Positions 15,827 to 25,195 of a stretch of 64,000 nt of DNA are shown here, in pieces. The translations under genes and the position numbers were made by a program. The number at the start of each line of letters is the position of its first letter. Positions within the stretch are counted from its first letter, which is position 1. The stretch is from the NCBI RefSeq assembly GCF_018131185.1, contig NZ_JAFCJE010000003.1, positions 1 through 64,000 on the forward strand, in the 5' to 3' direction. The notes under the pieces are model-generated. The model saw only the letters and a program-made list of their open reading frames with translations, was not told where the DNA came from and ran no database searches. The DNA comes from Bradyrhizobium diazoefficiens. Lineage in GTDB: Bacteria > Pseudomonadota > Alphaproteobacteria > Rhizobiales > Xanthobacteraceae.

Positions 15827-18141
15827 GCAAGCTGCAGAATGCGATCGTCGGCGGTGTGCGCGCCGCGATGGGGTACGTTCCCGGCAGCTGGTTGCCGGGC
15901 GGCACGCCGGATCCGCTGATCGACAAGCGCGTCAACCTCGGGACACAGCAGTCGCGCGTCGACGGCCCCGAGAAGGTCAAGGGCGCCGCGCGCTTCGCGG
16001 CGGAAGTCCCCATGGAAGGGCTGCTCTATGCGGCATTCGTCCACTCCACGATTGCGCGCGGGCGCATTGCCGAGCTCGACGTCGCAGCCGCCGAGGCGGC
16101 GGACGGCGTGGCGCTGGTGATGACCCACCGCAATGCTCCGAAAATGGCACCGCCGCCGCCGCTCGGCCTGACCAATCTGAAAGCCGCCGGCAACAACATC
16201 CTGCCGGTGATGCAGGACGCGGAGATCCGCTGGAACGGCCAGACGGTGGCCGTCGTGCTTGCAGAGACACAGGAACAGGCGAACTTCGCCGCGTCGCTGG
16301 TCGTCGTCCGCTATGAAGCGGTCGCTGCGCGGACGGAGTTCGAGGCCGGCAAGGCGAATGCCCGCACGCCGGATTCGTTGATGATCGAGCGTAACCGGCT
16401 GAAGAAGGGCGATTCGGAAACCGCATTCAGGACAGCAGCCGCGGTCATAGACGTCGTCTATCGCACGCCTTGGGAAACTCACAGCCCCATGGAGCCTCAT
16501 GCCGCAACCATCCGTTGGGACGGAGACCGGCTGATCGTGCATGACGCCACGCAGATGTTGAACGGCACGGCCGGTTCGCTGGCAAAGGTGTTCGACATCA
16601 AAGAGACGCAGGTCTTCATCAGTTCGCCCTTCGTCGGCGGCGGCTTTGGCGGCAAGGCACTATGGGATCATCAAATCCTCGGCGCCGCGGCGGCGAAACT
16701 CGCGCAGCGGCCGGTCCGGCTGGTGCTGTCCCGGGCCAGCATGCAACGCCTCGTCGGCGGCCGTTCGCAGACCGAGCAACGCGTGGCGCTCGCGGCCGAC
16801 CGCGACGGCAAGCTGCTGGCGATTCTTCATCACGGCTATTCGGTCAAGCCGGCGCACAGCGTGACCGACGAGGCGTTCACGCTGACCAGCCGGTCGCTCT
16901 ACGCGGCAGGAAGCTTCGACATCGTGCAGCACGCCATCGACCTCGATTTGCTCGCCAACACGTTCATGCGCGCGCCGGGCGAGGCGCCGGGGACGTTCGC
17001 GATCGAGAGTGCGATGGACGAGCTGGCGCACGAACTCAAGATCGACCCAATCGAGCTGCGGCGCCGCAATATCGGTCACGCCGATCCGGTCAGCGGTGCG
17101 CCGCATTCGCAGAGCGACCTGATGCTGGCCTATGAACTCGGTGCGAAACGCTTCGGCTGGGAGCGGCGTCTTGCCACGCCGCGGTCGCGCAAGGAGGGCG
17201 AGTGGCTGATCGGCATGGGATGCGCCTCGGGCTCGTTTCCCTACGTGCGGATGCCGGGCATGTCGGCCCGGATCACGATCGACGGCGATGGTCGCGCGAC
17301 CGTGGCGAGTGCCGCGCACGAGATGGGCATGGGCACGGCAACCGTGCAGCGGCAGCACGCCGCCGATCGTCTCGGACTGCCGCTCGACAGCGTCACCGTC
17401 CGGATCGGCGACACCAGCCTGCCGTTCGGCAGCTTTGCGGGCGGTTCGTCGCAAACGGCATCGCTTGGCGCAGCGATCAATGCGGCGAGCACGAAGCTCG
17501 CCGGCGAGCTGCTGCGCCTGGCCGGCAACGACACGCCGCTGGCCGGCCTGCGGGCGAACGAGATCGAATTCGCCGATGCAGGTTTGCGCAAGATCGGCGA
17601 TCCCCGGCGGCATGAAAGCTTCGCATCGATCCTGAAGCGCGCGGCGCGCAGCGACATCAGCGTCGTCGGCGAGAGCTCGGCGCCCCTGGAGGTGCTGAAA
17701 TTTTCGATGCACAGCCGGTCCGCGATCTTCTGCGAATTGCGCGTCAGCGAGGTGACGGGGGAAGTGCGCGTCGACCGCCTCGTCGGGGCGTTCGATTGCG
17801 GTCGCATCCTCAATCCGAAGACGGCGGCCAGCCAGTTTCGCGGCGGCATGATCATGGGAATAGGCATGGCGCTGACGGAAGAGACCCTGCTCGATGAGCG
17901 CAGCGGTCGGATCATCAGTGCGTCCATCGCGGACTATCACATCCCGGCCCATCTCGACGTGCCCGACATCGACGTGCTGTGGACCGATATTCCCGATCCC
18001 CGCACGCCGATGGGCGCGCGCGGCATCGGCGAGATCGGCATCGCCGGCGTGGCTGCGGCGATCGCGAATGCCGCGTTCAACGCCACCGGCAAGCGCATCC
18101 GCGACCTCCCGCTGACGCCGGACAAGCTGCTGTTGGATTGA
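15823..18141 (+). CDS. Molybdenum hydroxylase catalytic subunit (PaoC-like)
   Basis: 772 residues from the ATG at 15823, which overlaps the previous stop. It holds the aldehyde oxidase hammerhead domain (about 40-160) and the molybdopterin-binding domain, with SSPFVGGGFGGKA, FMRAPGEAPGTFAIE and, near the C-terminus, GARGIGEIGIAG. The last contains the active-site glutamate (about E737). The enzyme hydroxylates an aldehyde or heterocycle using water. PaoC-like sequence, the extra iron-sulfur insertion in the FAD subunit and the MarR neighbour suggest aromatic aldehydes, but the substrate is inference. Confidence 0.92.
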   Translation: MSKLQNAIVGGVRAAMGYVPGSWLPGGTPDPLIDKRVNLGTQQSRVDGPEKVKGAARFAAEVPMEGLLYAAFVHSTIARGRIAELDVAAAEAADGVALVMTHRNAPKMAPPPPLGLTNLKAAGNNILPVMQDAEIRWNGQTVAVVLAETQEQANFAASLVVVRYEAVAARTEFEAGKANARTPDSLMIERNRLKKGDSETAFRTAAAVIDVVYRTPWETHSPMEPHAATIRWDGDRLIVHDATQMLNGTAGSLAKVFDIKETQVFISSPFVGGGFGGKALWDHQILGAAAAKLAQRPVRLVLSRASMQRLVGGRSQTEQRVALAADRDGKLLAILHHGYSVKPAHSVTDEAFTLTSRSLYAAGSFDIVQHAIDLDLLANTFMRAPGEAPGTFAIESAMDELAHELKIDPIELRRRNIGHADPVSGAPHSQSDLMLAYELGAKRFGWERRLATPRSRKEGEWLIGMGCASGSFPYVRMPGMSARITIDGDGRATVASAAHEMGMGTATVQRQHAADRLGLPLDSVTVRIGDTSLPFGSFAGGSSQTASLGAAINAASTKLAGELLRLAGNDTPLAGLRANEIEFADAGLRKIGDPRRHESFASILKRAARSDISVVGESSAPLEVLKFSMHSRSAIFCELRVSEVTGEVRVDRLVGAFDCGRILNPKTAASQFRGGMIMGIGMALTEETLLDERSGRIISASIADYHIPAHLDVPDIDVLWTDIPDPRTPMGARGIGEIGIAGVAAAIANAAFNATGKRIRDLPLTPDKLLLD

Positions 18142-18234
18142 GCTGACAGCCGTCGAATGCCGGCGGCCTCGGAAAGCACCAAATATCCTTTCGGATCAAA
18201 GGGCACCGTGCTTATCGGCGATTTTCAATTTTGC

Positions 18235-18324
18235 TGGCGGAGAGGGAGGGATTCGAACCCCCGATAGGCTTGCACCTATGCCGCATTTCGAGTGCGGTGC
18301 ATTCAACCACTCTGCCACCTCTCC
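18235..18324 (-). tRNA. tRNA-Ser (anticodon CGA)
   Basis: A 90-base cloverleaf with the long variable arm of serine tRNAs. The acceptor stem GGAGAGG pairs with CCTCTCC, the discriminator is G, and CCA is encoded. The anticodon loop reads CTCGAAA (anticodon CGA, for UCG codons) and the T loop is GTTCGAATC. Confidence 0.97.
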
Positions 18325-18613
18325 TGAAGGCGCCATGGTAGGAGCAGGGCCCCTGTGGTTGGGGGCGTTAATAGGCGAGGATGACGGGCCAGACAAGGCT
18401 GGGAGGGCGAAAATCACCTCCGTTTTCGGCCGGGCCTATGGCCTCAGCGGCTGGAGCGGCAGGTTTCGGCGGCATTTCGCGGGATTTGTGCCGGGCCTCG
18501 CGGCTGGGCATGTGGGGATGAGGCGCTGCGCCTCCGAGCCGAATCATCTCTGGCCTCCCCCGGGTGAAGGAGCGAGACGGCTGCGGCTCATGGAGCGGAC
18601 ATCGCCTCGCGGC

Positions 18614-18656
18614 CATCCTTCGAGACGCCCGCCTGCGGCGGGCCCTCAGGATGAGG
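18614..18656. repeat. Palindromic repeat CATCCTTCGAGACG type, copy 1
   Basis: Outer arms CATCCT...AGGATG and inner arms GCCCGCC/GGCGGGC. The same outer arms with a different centre recur at 26901-26940. This is a dispersed intergenic element. Confidence 0.75.
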
Positions 18657-18735
18657 GGCTCGGGTCGTTGCGCGATGGTTTGCTGAAGCGATGGGGTCTT
18701 GCTGAGGAGCCCGCTTGATCGCCGAAAAACGGGGT

Positions 18736-18769
18736 GGGACCGCCAGACGCGGTAAATACTGGCGGTCCC
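18736..18769. other. Perfect hairpin, 11-bp stem
   Basis: GGGACCGCCAG and its exact complement flank a 12-base loop. There is no T tract on either side, so it is not a standard terminator. It could be part of an untranslated RNA or a repeat remnant. Confidence 0.45.
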
Positions 18770-19038
18770 GTGCCGCTCATTGAAACGCTGACCAGGAAGG
18801 GCGGCTTCGCAGGCCAGGTGAGGCGACGATTCGACCCTAGCGTGCGGCGGGCGGCCCGCAACGCAATCCGGTCCTTAACCTAACCGGTCAAGGTTACTCG
18901 GGCGCCCGCCGGTCACACCGGCGGGCATGGCGACCTGGGGACCGCAACCCCTCACCCGATGGCCTCTCTCGATGCCGTTCGACCTCTCCCTTCGGGAGAG
19001 GTGAACGGCCGCCGCGACCATCGTTCGGCTGCGCCGCT

Positions 19039-20172
19039 TCAGTCGCCCTTCTTGCTGTCCTTGTCCTTTTTCTTCCCGTTTTCCGCGGCGTCCTTGTCCT
19101 TGCCGTTCTCCTTGCGGCGGTTGGTGAAGCGGGCATTGCCGAGGCCGGTGCCGATGGTGAGCACGCCCCAGCGATCGACGTCCTGCATGAACGGCACTTC
19201 AGACAGGCCCTGCACCACGCCGTCATTGTGCATCACGATGGCGGTGTCGTGGTCGCCGATCTGCGGAATGCCCTCGAGCAGGCTCGCCGGCAGGTTGAAC
19301 TTGCTGCTCTCCCAATTGCCGGGAAGATTCTGCGCGCCCTTCTCGATCGAGCCGTCCGCATTGATCACGCCCGGGCAGGCGATGCCGATGAAGGGTGCGA
19401 GCTTGTAGCCCTCCTTTTCCGCCTCCGTGATCAGCCCCTTCAGCATCTTGATCAGACGCTTCACCGCGCCTTCGCGCGTCGGCTCGTCGTCGGCATGACG
19501 CCACAACTCCGAATTCACGACCTTGGCTTTCGACAGGTCTTTTGCCTTCTTCCAGCCGGTTTCCACCAGGCCGCAGCGGATGTTGGTGCCGCCGATGTCG
19601 ACGGCCAAGATGCTGTCATGGGCCTCGAAGATCCAGGAGGGCGCCAGATGCAGCGCGCCGACCAGGCCGGCTTCATCCGGATGATGGCGGATCGGCTGCA
19701 GGTCGATCTTGAAATCCTCGGATTTCAGGATGATCTCGGTGCGCGCGATCGCGAGCTCGCCGAGCCGGGAATCGCGAAAGCCACCGCCGACCACGATGCG
19801 CTCGGTCTTGGCCCAGGCCTTCGTCTTGAGGAAGCGCCGGGTGACGTAGGCAAGCTCCTGCGCAAAGTCCTCGATGGCGCTGTGCACCACCGCGGAGGCC
19901 TCGACGTCGTCGCCGATGAGGATGGCGTCCAGGGTCTTCTTGCTGATGCTCTCCGAGGGCTCCTTGCCGAACGGATCCTCGCCTGTTTTGCGCAGCGGCT
20001 TGCGCCAGCGGTCGAGGATGTCGCGGAAGGCGCCCCTGCTGGCGCGGTCGCCGAGGAAGCCGTCCTCGTCCTTTATCTCGATGTTGAAGCCGTCGACGTC
20101 CACCGACGGTAGCCGCTCGGCACCGTGATGAGCGATGCCCGTCGTCGTCTTGACCAGTTCGTCCGTTGCCAT
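19039..20172 (-). CDS. ROK-type sugar kinase-like protein, apparently circularly permuted
   Basis: 377 residues. All hexokinase-fold motifs of ROK kinases are visible but in rotated order. Residues 78-176 carry what is normally the C-terminal part (GDD...A helix, IVVGGG at 126-131, GLVGAL at 169-174). The phosphate-1 loop DIGGTN comes only at 192-197. Then follow the CPGVIN segment (266-271), the catalytic-type Asp in HNDG (D317) and phosphate-2 IGTGLGNA (340-347), close to the end. The tail from about 352 is lysine- and aspartate-rich and probably disordered. The zinc Cys/His motif of classical ROK proteins is not seen. Sugar phosphorylation is inferred from fold only. The gene is solitary. 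Confidence 0.8.
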   Translation of the reverse strand: MATDELVKTTTGIAHHGAERLPSVDVDGFNIEIKDEDGFLGDRASRGAFRDILDRWRKPLRKTGEDPFGKEPSESISKKTLDAILIGDDVEASAVVHSAIEDFAQELAYVTRRFLKTKAWAKTERIVVGGGFRDSRLGELAIARTEIILKSEDFKIDLQPIRHHPDEAGLVGALHLAPSWIFEAHDSILAVDIGGTNIRCGLVETGWKKAKDLSKAKVVNSELWRHADDEPTREGAVKRLIKMLKGLITEAEKEGYKLAPFIGIACPGVINADGSIEKGAQNLPGNWESSKFNLPASLLEGIPQIGDHDTAIVMHNDGVVQGLSEVPFMQDVDRWGVLTIGTGLGNARFTNRRKENGKDKDAAENGKKKDKDSKKGD

Positions 20173-20494
20173 TGAAGAGCCCTTGCCCGCTTGCCTGTAC
20201 CGGCCGGACTAACGGGCTGGGAACCGGTTTGTTGCAAAGCCGTCGGAGATTTGGCGGCGGGCCGGAAGACGGGCCAAATGCTTCAAATCCCGGCGGTTTT
20301 CCTTGACTCTTCGCCCCTTGCGGCTATAAGTCCCGCAATCGGCGCGGGGCGTTTCTCGCGCCGCTTGTTTTTGCGTGGGTTTTCAATGGGATAACTCCCG
20401 CCCGCACAAAACTCGCATAAACCCATAGCGACTGGCAAAAAGCCGGCCCCGACATAACAGTCGCGAGGCCGGGATTGAACACGGAGAAAAAACG
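20173..20494. other. Divergent gap between ROK-like gene and rplU
   Basis: 322 bases containing the rplU promoter (20303-20330) and a leader of about 160 bases before the rplU start. The leader includes paired GCGGGGCG/CGCGCC-rich segments near 20341-20365. No open frame of note. Confidence 0.55.
20303..20330 (+). promoter_or_regulatory. Sigma-70-type promoter of rplU-rpmA
   Basis: TTGACT at 20303-20308 and TATAAG at 20325-20330, separated by 16 bases. It is the best housekeeping promoter match I noticed, upstream of a ribosomal protein operon. Confidence 0.65.
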
Positions 20495-20881
20495 ATGTTC
20501 GCAGTCATCAAAACCGGCGGCAAGCAATACCGCGTCGAGCCGGATGATGTTCTCGAAGTAGGCAAGATCGAAGGCGAAGTCGGCTCGATCATGCAGTTGA
20601 ACGAAGTCCTGGTGGTCGGCGGTGACACGCCGGTGCTGGGCGTTCCGACGGTCGCAGGCGCGTCCGTCGCGGTCGAGGTGCTCGACCACAAGCGCGGCCC
20701 CAAGGTCATCGCGTTCAAGAAGCGCCGCCGCAAGAATTCGCGCCGCAAGCGCGGCTATCGCGACGAGATCACGGTCTTGCGCATCAGCGAGATCCTGACC
20801 GACGGCGCCAAGCCCACCAAGGGCCCGCGTCCGAAGCGGGAGAAGGTGGCGAAGGAGCCGGCAGCGGAAGCCGCCGAGTAA
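20495..20881 (+). CDS. rplU: 50S ribosomal protein L21
   Basis: 128 residues beginning MFAVIKTGGKQYRVEPDDVL, the invariant L21 start. The core is of usual length (about 103 residues, through the KRRRKNSRRKRGYRD basic segment that contacts 23S rRNA). It is followed by a C-terminal extension of about 25 residues ending in KEPAAEAAE, common in alphaproteobacteria. It is encoded directly upstream of rpmA as in most bacteria, about 100 bases apart. A good promoter lies at 20303-20330. Confidence 0.98.
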   Translation: MFAVIKTGGKQYRVEPDDVLEVGKIEGEVGSIMQLNEVLVVGGDTPVLGVPTVAGASVAVEVLDHKRGPKVIAFKKRRRKNSRRKRGYRDEITVLRISEILTDGAKPTKGPRPKREKVAKEPAAEAAE

Positions 20882-20984
20882 CGCAAAATCGATCACGCCA
20901 ATTCACGAATTGATGCGTGAGAAATTTTGAAATGATTCCGTCAAGGAATTGATCTAGACATACGCAGGATTTCGGAGACGGGCC

Positions 20985-21254
20985 ATGGCTCACAAAAAAG
21001 CAGGCGGTTCATCGCGCAACGGACGCGATTCCAAGGGCAAGCGCCTCGGTATCAAGGCGTTCGGCGGGGAAGTTGTGATTCCCGGCAACATCATTGCGCG
21101 TCAGCGCGGCACCACCTGGCACCCCGGCCTTAATGTCGGCATGGGCACGGACCACACTCTGTTCGCCAAGATCGAGGGTCGCGTCACGTTCCAGGCCAAA
21201 GCCAACGGCCGTACTTTCGTATCGGTACTCCCGATCGCAGAGGCTGCTGAATAG
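20985..21254 (+). CDS. rpmA: 50S ribosomal protein L27
   Basis: 89 residues, starting [20 protein letters not shown], the standard bacterial L27 N-terminus that reaches the peptidyl transferase centre. No cleavable N-terminal extension of the Firmicutes type is present. The length is normal. GGAG precedes the ATG by six to nine bases. It is the second gene of the rplU-rpmA operon and is followed by two hairpins, the second with a T tract. Confidence 0.98.
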   Translation: MAHKKAGGSSRNGRDSKGKRLGIKAFGGEVVIPGNIIARQRGTTWHPGLNVGMGTDHTLFAKIEGRVTFQAKANGRTFVSVLPIAEAAE

Positions 21255-21274
21255 ACGGTGGATCAAATTGGAGT

Positions 21275-21298
21275 CCGCCGGTCCCACTGAACCGGCGG
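21275..21298 (+). other. Hairpin after rpmA
   Basis: CCGCCGGT and ACCGGCGG flank an 8-base loop, 20 bases after the rpmA stop. With the stronger stem at 21328 it forms a double hairpin at the operon end. Confidence 0.5.
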
Positions 21299-21327
21299 AG
21301 TCCAGATCATCGAGATCGAAGGCTCCA

Positions 21328-21360
21328 GGGGAGGCGGGAAACCGGCCTCCCCTTTTCTTT
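21328..21360 (+). terminator. Rho-independent terminator of rplU-rpmA
   Basis: GGGGAGGC pairs with GCCTCCCC around a short purine-rich loop, followed by TTTTCTTTT. This is the normal form of an intrinsic terminator on the plus strand. Confidence 0.85.
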
Positions 21361-21402
21361 TGACTTGCTCACTTTGACTTAGTGACTTTCACGGAGCCGG
21401 AC

Positions 21403-21996
21403 ATGTTGCAGGATTTCTCGAGCGTGACCTTGGCCGAGGCGAGACCCAGCGTCGTCGCCACGGAGCGGCTGACCTTGCGGCGGCCGACGCTTGCCGACGT
21501 CAGGACCATCGCCCGGCTCGCCAACGACCGCCGCGTCGCGGAAAACACCCGCCGCCTGCCGCATCCCTATTCGCAGGACGACGCCGTCGAATTCGTCCGC
21601 GCCACCGCCGCGCTCGGCAGCGAGACCGTGTTCCTGATCGAGCACGACACCGGGCCGGTCGGCATGGTCGGCATCGACTGCTCAAGGCCCGGCGATGCCG
21701 AGCTCGGCTATTGGCTCGGCGTCGAGCATTGGGGCCAGGGCTTCGCCACCGAGGCCGCGCGCGGCGCGATCGACTTCTTCTTCGAGGAGTTCGAGGACGA
21801 GCATCTTCATGCCGGCGCGCGCGTCACCAACCCGGCCTCGCGCAACGTGCTGGAGAAGTGCGGCTTCCAGTGGAGCGGCGTGCAGCTGCACCGCTTCCTG
21901 GCGCTGGGCTCGTCGACGCCGGTCGACTGCTTCCGCCTGTCGCGCGGGGTGTGGGCCTCGCTGAAGAGCTGGAGCAGCGCGCGGCGGGTGAGGTAG
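21403..21996 (+). CDS. GNAT-family N-acetyltransferase
   Basis: 197 residues from ATG 21403, preceded by GGAG. It has the RimJ/RimL-type layout: TERLTLRRPTLADVRTIARL at the start, GYWLGVEHWGQGFATEAARG forming the acetyl-CoA pyrophosphate loop, and NPASRNVLEKCGFQWSG as the last conserved strand. It should transfer an acetyl group to an amine, perhaps a protein N-terminus, but the acceptor is not deducible. It sits between rpmA and obgE, which in many alphaproteobacteria flank a GNAT gene, so the position is conserved context rather than functional proof. Confidence 0.9.
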   Translation: MLQDFSSVTLAEARPSVVATERLTLRRPTLADVRTIARLANDRRVAENTRRLPHPYSQDDAVEFVRATAALGSETVFLIEHDTGPVGMVGIDCSRPGDAELGYWLGVEHWGQGFATEAARGAIDFFFEEFEDEHLHAGARVTNPASRNVLEKCGFQWSGVQLHRFLALGSSTPVDCFRLSRGVWASLKSWSSARRVR

Positions 21997-22020
21997 GCGA
22001 AGTCGCCGCGACATTCACAA

Positions 22021-22155
22021 CTGTCGTCCCTGCGAACGCAGGGACCCATAACCACAGGGCGGCGTGTGAGGCAAAACTCCCACCCCGAGTCTTCGCAAAA
22101 CCTCTCCCTGTGGGTATGGGTCCCGGATCTGCGCTTCGCTTGTCCGGGACGACAG
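22021..22155. repeat. Nested palindromic intergenic element 1
   Basis: The outer arms are CTGTCGTCCC and GGGACGACAG; the inner arms are GGGACCCATAACCACAGGG-like and CCCTGTGGGTATGGGTCCC. It lies between the convergent GNAT and DMT transporter genes and would fold into a long double-nested hairpin on either strand. Confidence 0.8.
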
Positions 22156-22166
22156 CGGGGGTGCCG

Positions 22167-23090
22167 CTACGCCGGCGGATTCACGTCCGCAGGCGCGCGC
22201 CCCAAATCCCGCTCGCGCAGATAGATGTAGAACCCGGCGCCGATGATGATGGCGGCGCCGATCAGCGTCGCCATGGACGGCACGTCGCCGAACACGACGA
22301 AGCCGAAGATCACGGCCCAGACGATCATCGAATATTGATAGGGCACCACCACGCTCGCCGGCGCGAGCTTCAGCGACCGGTTGACGCAGAATAACGCCGT
22401 GACGGAAACCAGCCCTGCGGCGGCGAAGATCACGAGGCTGCCCGATGTCGGCGGCACCCAGTGAAACGCCGACAGCACCGCACCCAGCGAAAACGTTCCG
22501 ACGAATTGCGAGGACGCCATCACGATGTCGGGCGTCTTGCGCAGGCTGCGTGTGATCAGCATCAACGTCGCGAATGACAGGCTGCCGCCGAGCGCGATCA
22601 GGGCCGGCAGGCTGACGGTCTGCGCCGACGGCCGCAGCGCGATCAAGACGCCGCAGAAGCCGATCAGGATCGCGGTCCAGCGCCGCCAGCCGACCTTCTC
22701 GCCCAGGAAGATCGCCGACATCGCGGTGACGAAGATGGGCCCGGCGAGATAATAGGTGATGACGTCGGCCAGCGGCAGGTAAACGGTCGCAAGGAAGAAG
22801 GCCGCCACTTCCAGCGTCGAGAGCACGACGCGAACGAATTGCAGGCGCGGCCGCTCCAGATGCAGGAACTGGTGACGCTGCTTCCAGATCAGCGGCGACA
22901 GCAGCAGCAGCGCCGCGCAGGCGCGCAGAAACAGGAGCTGTCCCACCGAATAGGTCCCGACCAGGAATTTGCCCATGGCGTCGCCGAACGAGAACATGAA
23001 GATCGACAGCACCATGAGCCCGATGCCGGCCAGGCGCGCGGAGCGATCGTCATAGGCGGAGAGAGATTTGAAGAAGGGCATTGATTGCAC
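22167..23090 (-). CDS. EamA/DMT-family transporter
   Basis: 307 residues with ten predicted membrane helices in two EamA repeats. Conserved features include LFLRACAALLLLSPLIW, the YYLAGPIFVTAMSAIFLGE turn in repeat one and the VVPYQYSMIVWAVIFGFVVFGDVP segment in repeat two. It would be an inner-membrane exporter with unknown substrate. It ends a few bases from a palindromic element shared with the convergent GNAT gene, and a second element lies just upstream. It is similar in type but not closely related to the transporter at 7936. Confidence 0.9.
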   Translation of the reverse strand: MQSMPFFKSLSAYDDRSARLAGIGLMVLSIFMFSFGDAMGKFLVGTYSVGQLLFLRACAALLLLSPLIWKQRHQFLHLERPRLQFVRVVLSTLEVAAFFLATVYLPLADVITYYLAGPIFVTAMSAIFLGEKVGWRRWTAILIGFCGVLIALRPSAQTVSLPALIALGGSLSFATLMLITRSLRKTPDIVMASSQFVGTFSLGAVLSAFHWVPPTSGSLVIFAAAGLVSVTALFCVNRSLKLAPASVVVPYQYSMIVWAVIFGFVVFGDVPSMATLIGAAIIIGAGFYIYLRERDLGRAPADVNPPA

Positions 23091-23101
23091 TGTCAGGGGT
23101 C

Positions 23102-23180
23102 GTCATTGCGAGCGCAGCAAAACAATCCAGACTCTTTCCGCGGCGGCAGTCTGGATTGCTTCGCTGTGCTCGCAATGAAC
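23102..23180. repeat. Nested palindromic intergenic element 2
   Basis: The outer arms are GTCATTGCGAGC and GCTCGCAATGAAC; the inner arms are AATCCAGAC and GTCTGGATT. It lies in the divergent gap before the MaoC-type gene. Confidence 0.8.
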
Positions 23181-23337
23181 GGCGGAGAGAGCGTCAGGAA
23201 ACCGGCAAATCGAGTCGCTAGCGGCCGTTTTAATGACGTGGGCGCGCTGGACAAGCCCGCAACGCCGAATTGAACGGATTGTCGCACTCTTCGCATCGCG
23301 GTAGCGATAGAGCCGCACCGACAAAAGAGCTTTTGAC

Positions 23338-24946
<1,609 letters not shown>

Positions 24947-24952
24947 TCTCAT

Positions 24953-25102
24953 TGTCGTCCCTGCCTAGTGCGCAATTGCGCACGGGGCGCAGGGACCCAT
25001 ACCTCGTGATCGCTCGATTGCGGATGGTCGCAGTACCGAACCACGAATCTTCGCCAAACTAATCCTTGCGGTTATGGGTCCCCGCGTTCGCGGGGATGAC
25101 AG
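24953..25102. repeat. Nested palindromic intergenic element 3
   Basis: The outer arms are TTGTCGTCCC and GGGGATGACAG; the inner arms are GGGACCCATA and TATGGGTCCC. It is related to element 1 in both arms. The element fills the space after obgE and ends about 95 bases before the sulfatase-type gene. Confidence 0.78.
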
Positions 25103-25195
25103 TGGAGCGTGCGGCTGGGGCATGCACCTCACCGGCTTGCCTTCGCGCCCTCGATATCGCAGCATCAAACAATCAAGAAAATGCAGGGATGACGC

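Larger units (their letters stand above)
18325..19038. other. Non-coding gap rich in hairpins between tRNA-Ser and the ROK-like gene
   Basis: About 710 bases without a supportable gene. It holds the palindromic repeat at 18614-18656, a perfect 11-bp stem with a 12-base loop at 18736-18769, a stem GCCCGCCGGT/ACCGGCGGGC at about 18904-18926, and a stem CTCTCCC/GGGAGAG near 18983-19003 that is probably the terminator of the minus-strand gene. No integrase or duplicated tRNA end marks an inserted element. Confidence 0.55.

Noticed and set aside
18235..19038. tRNA-Ser as an integration site for a mobile element
   Set aside because: There is no integrase, no repeated tRNA 3' end downstream, and gene content and base use do not change across it.
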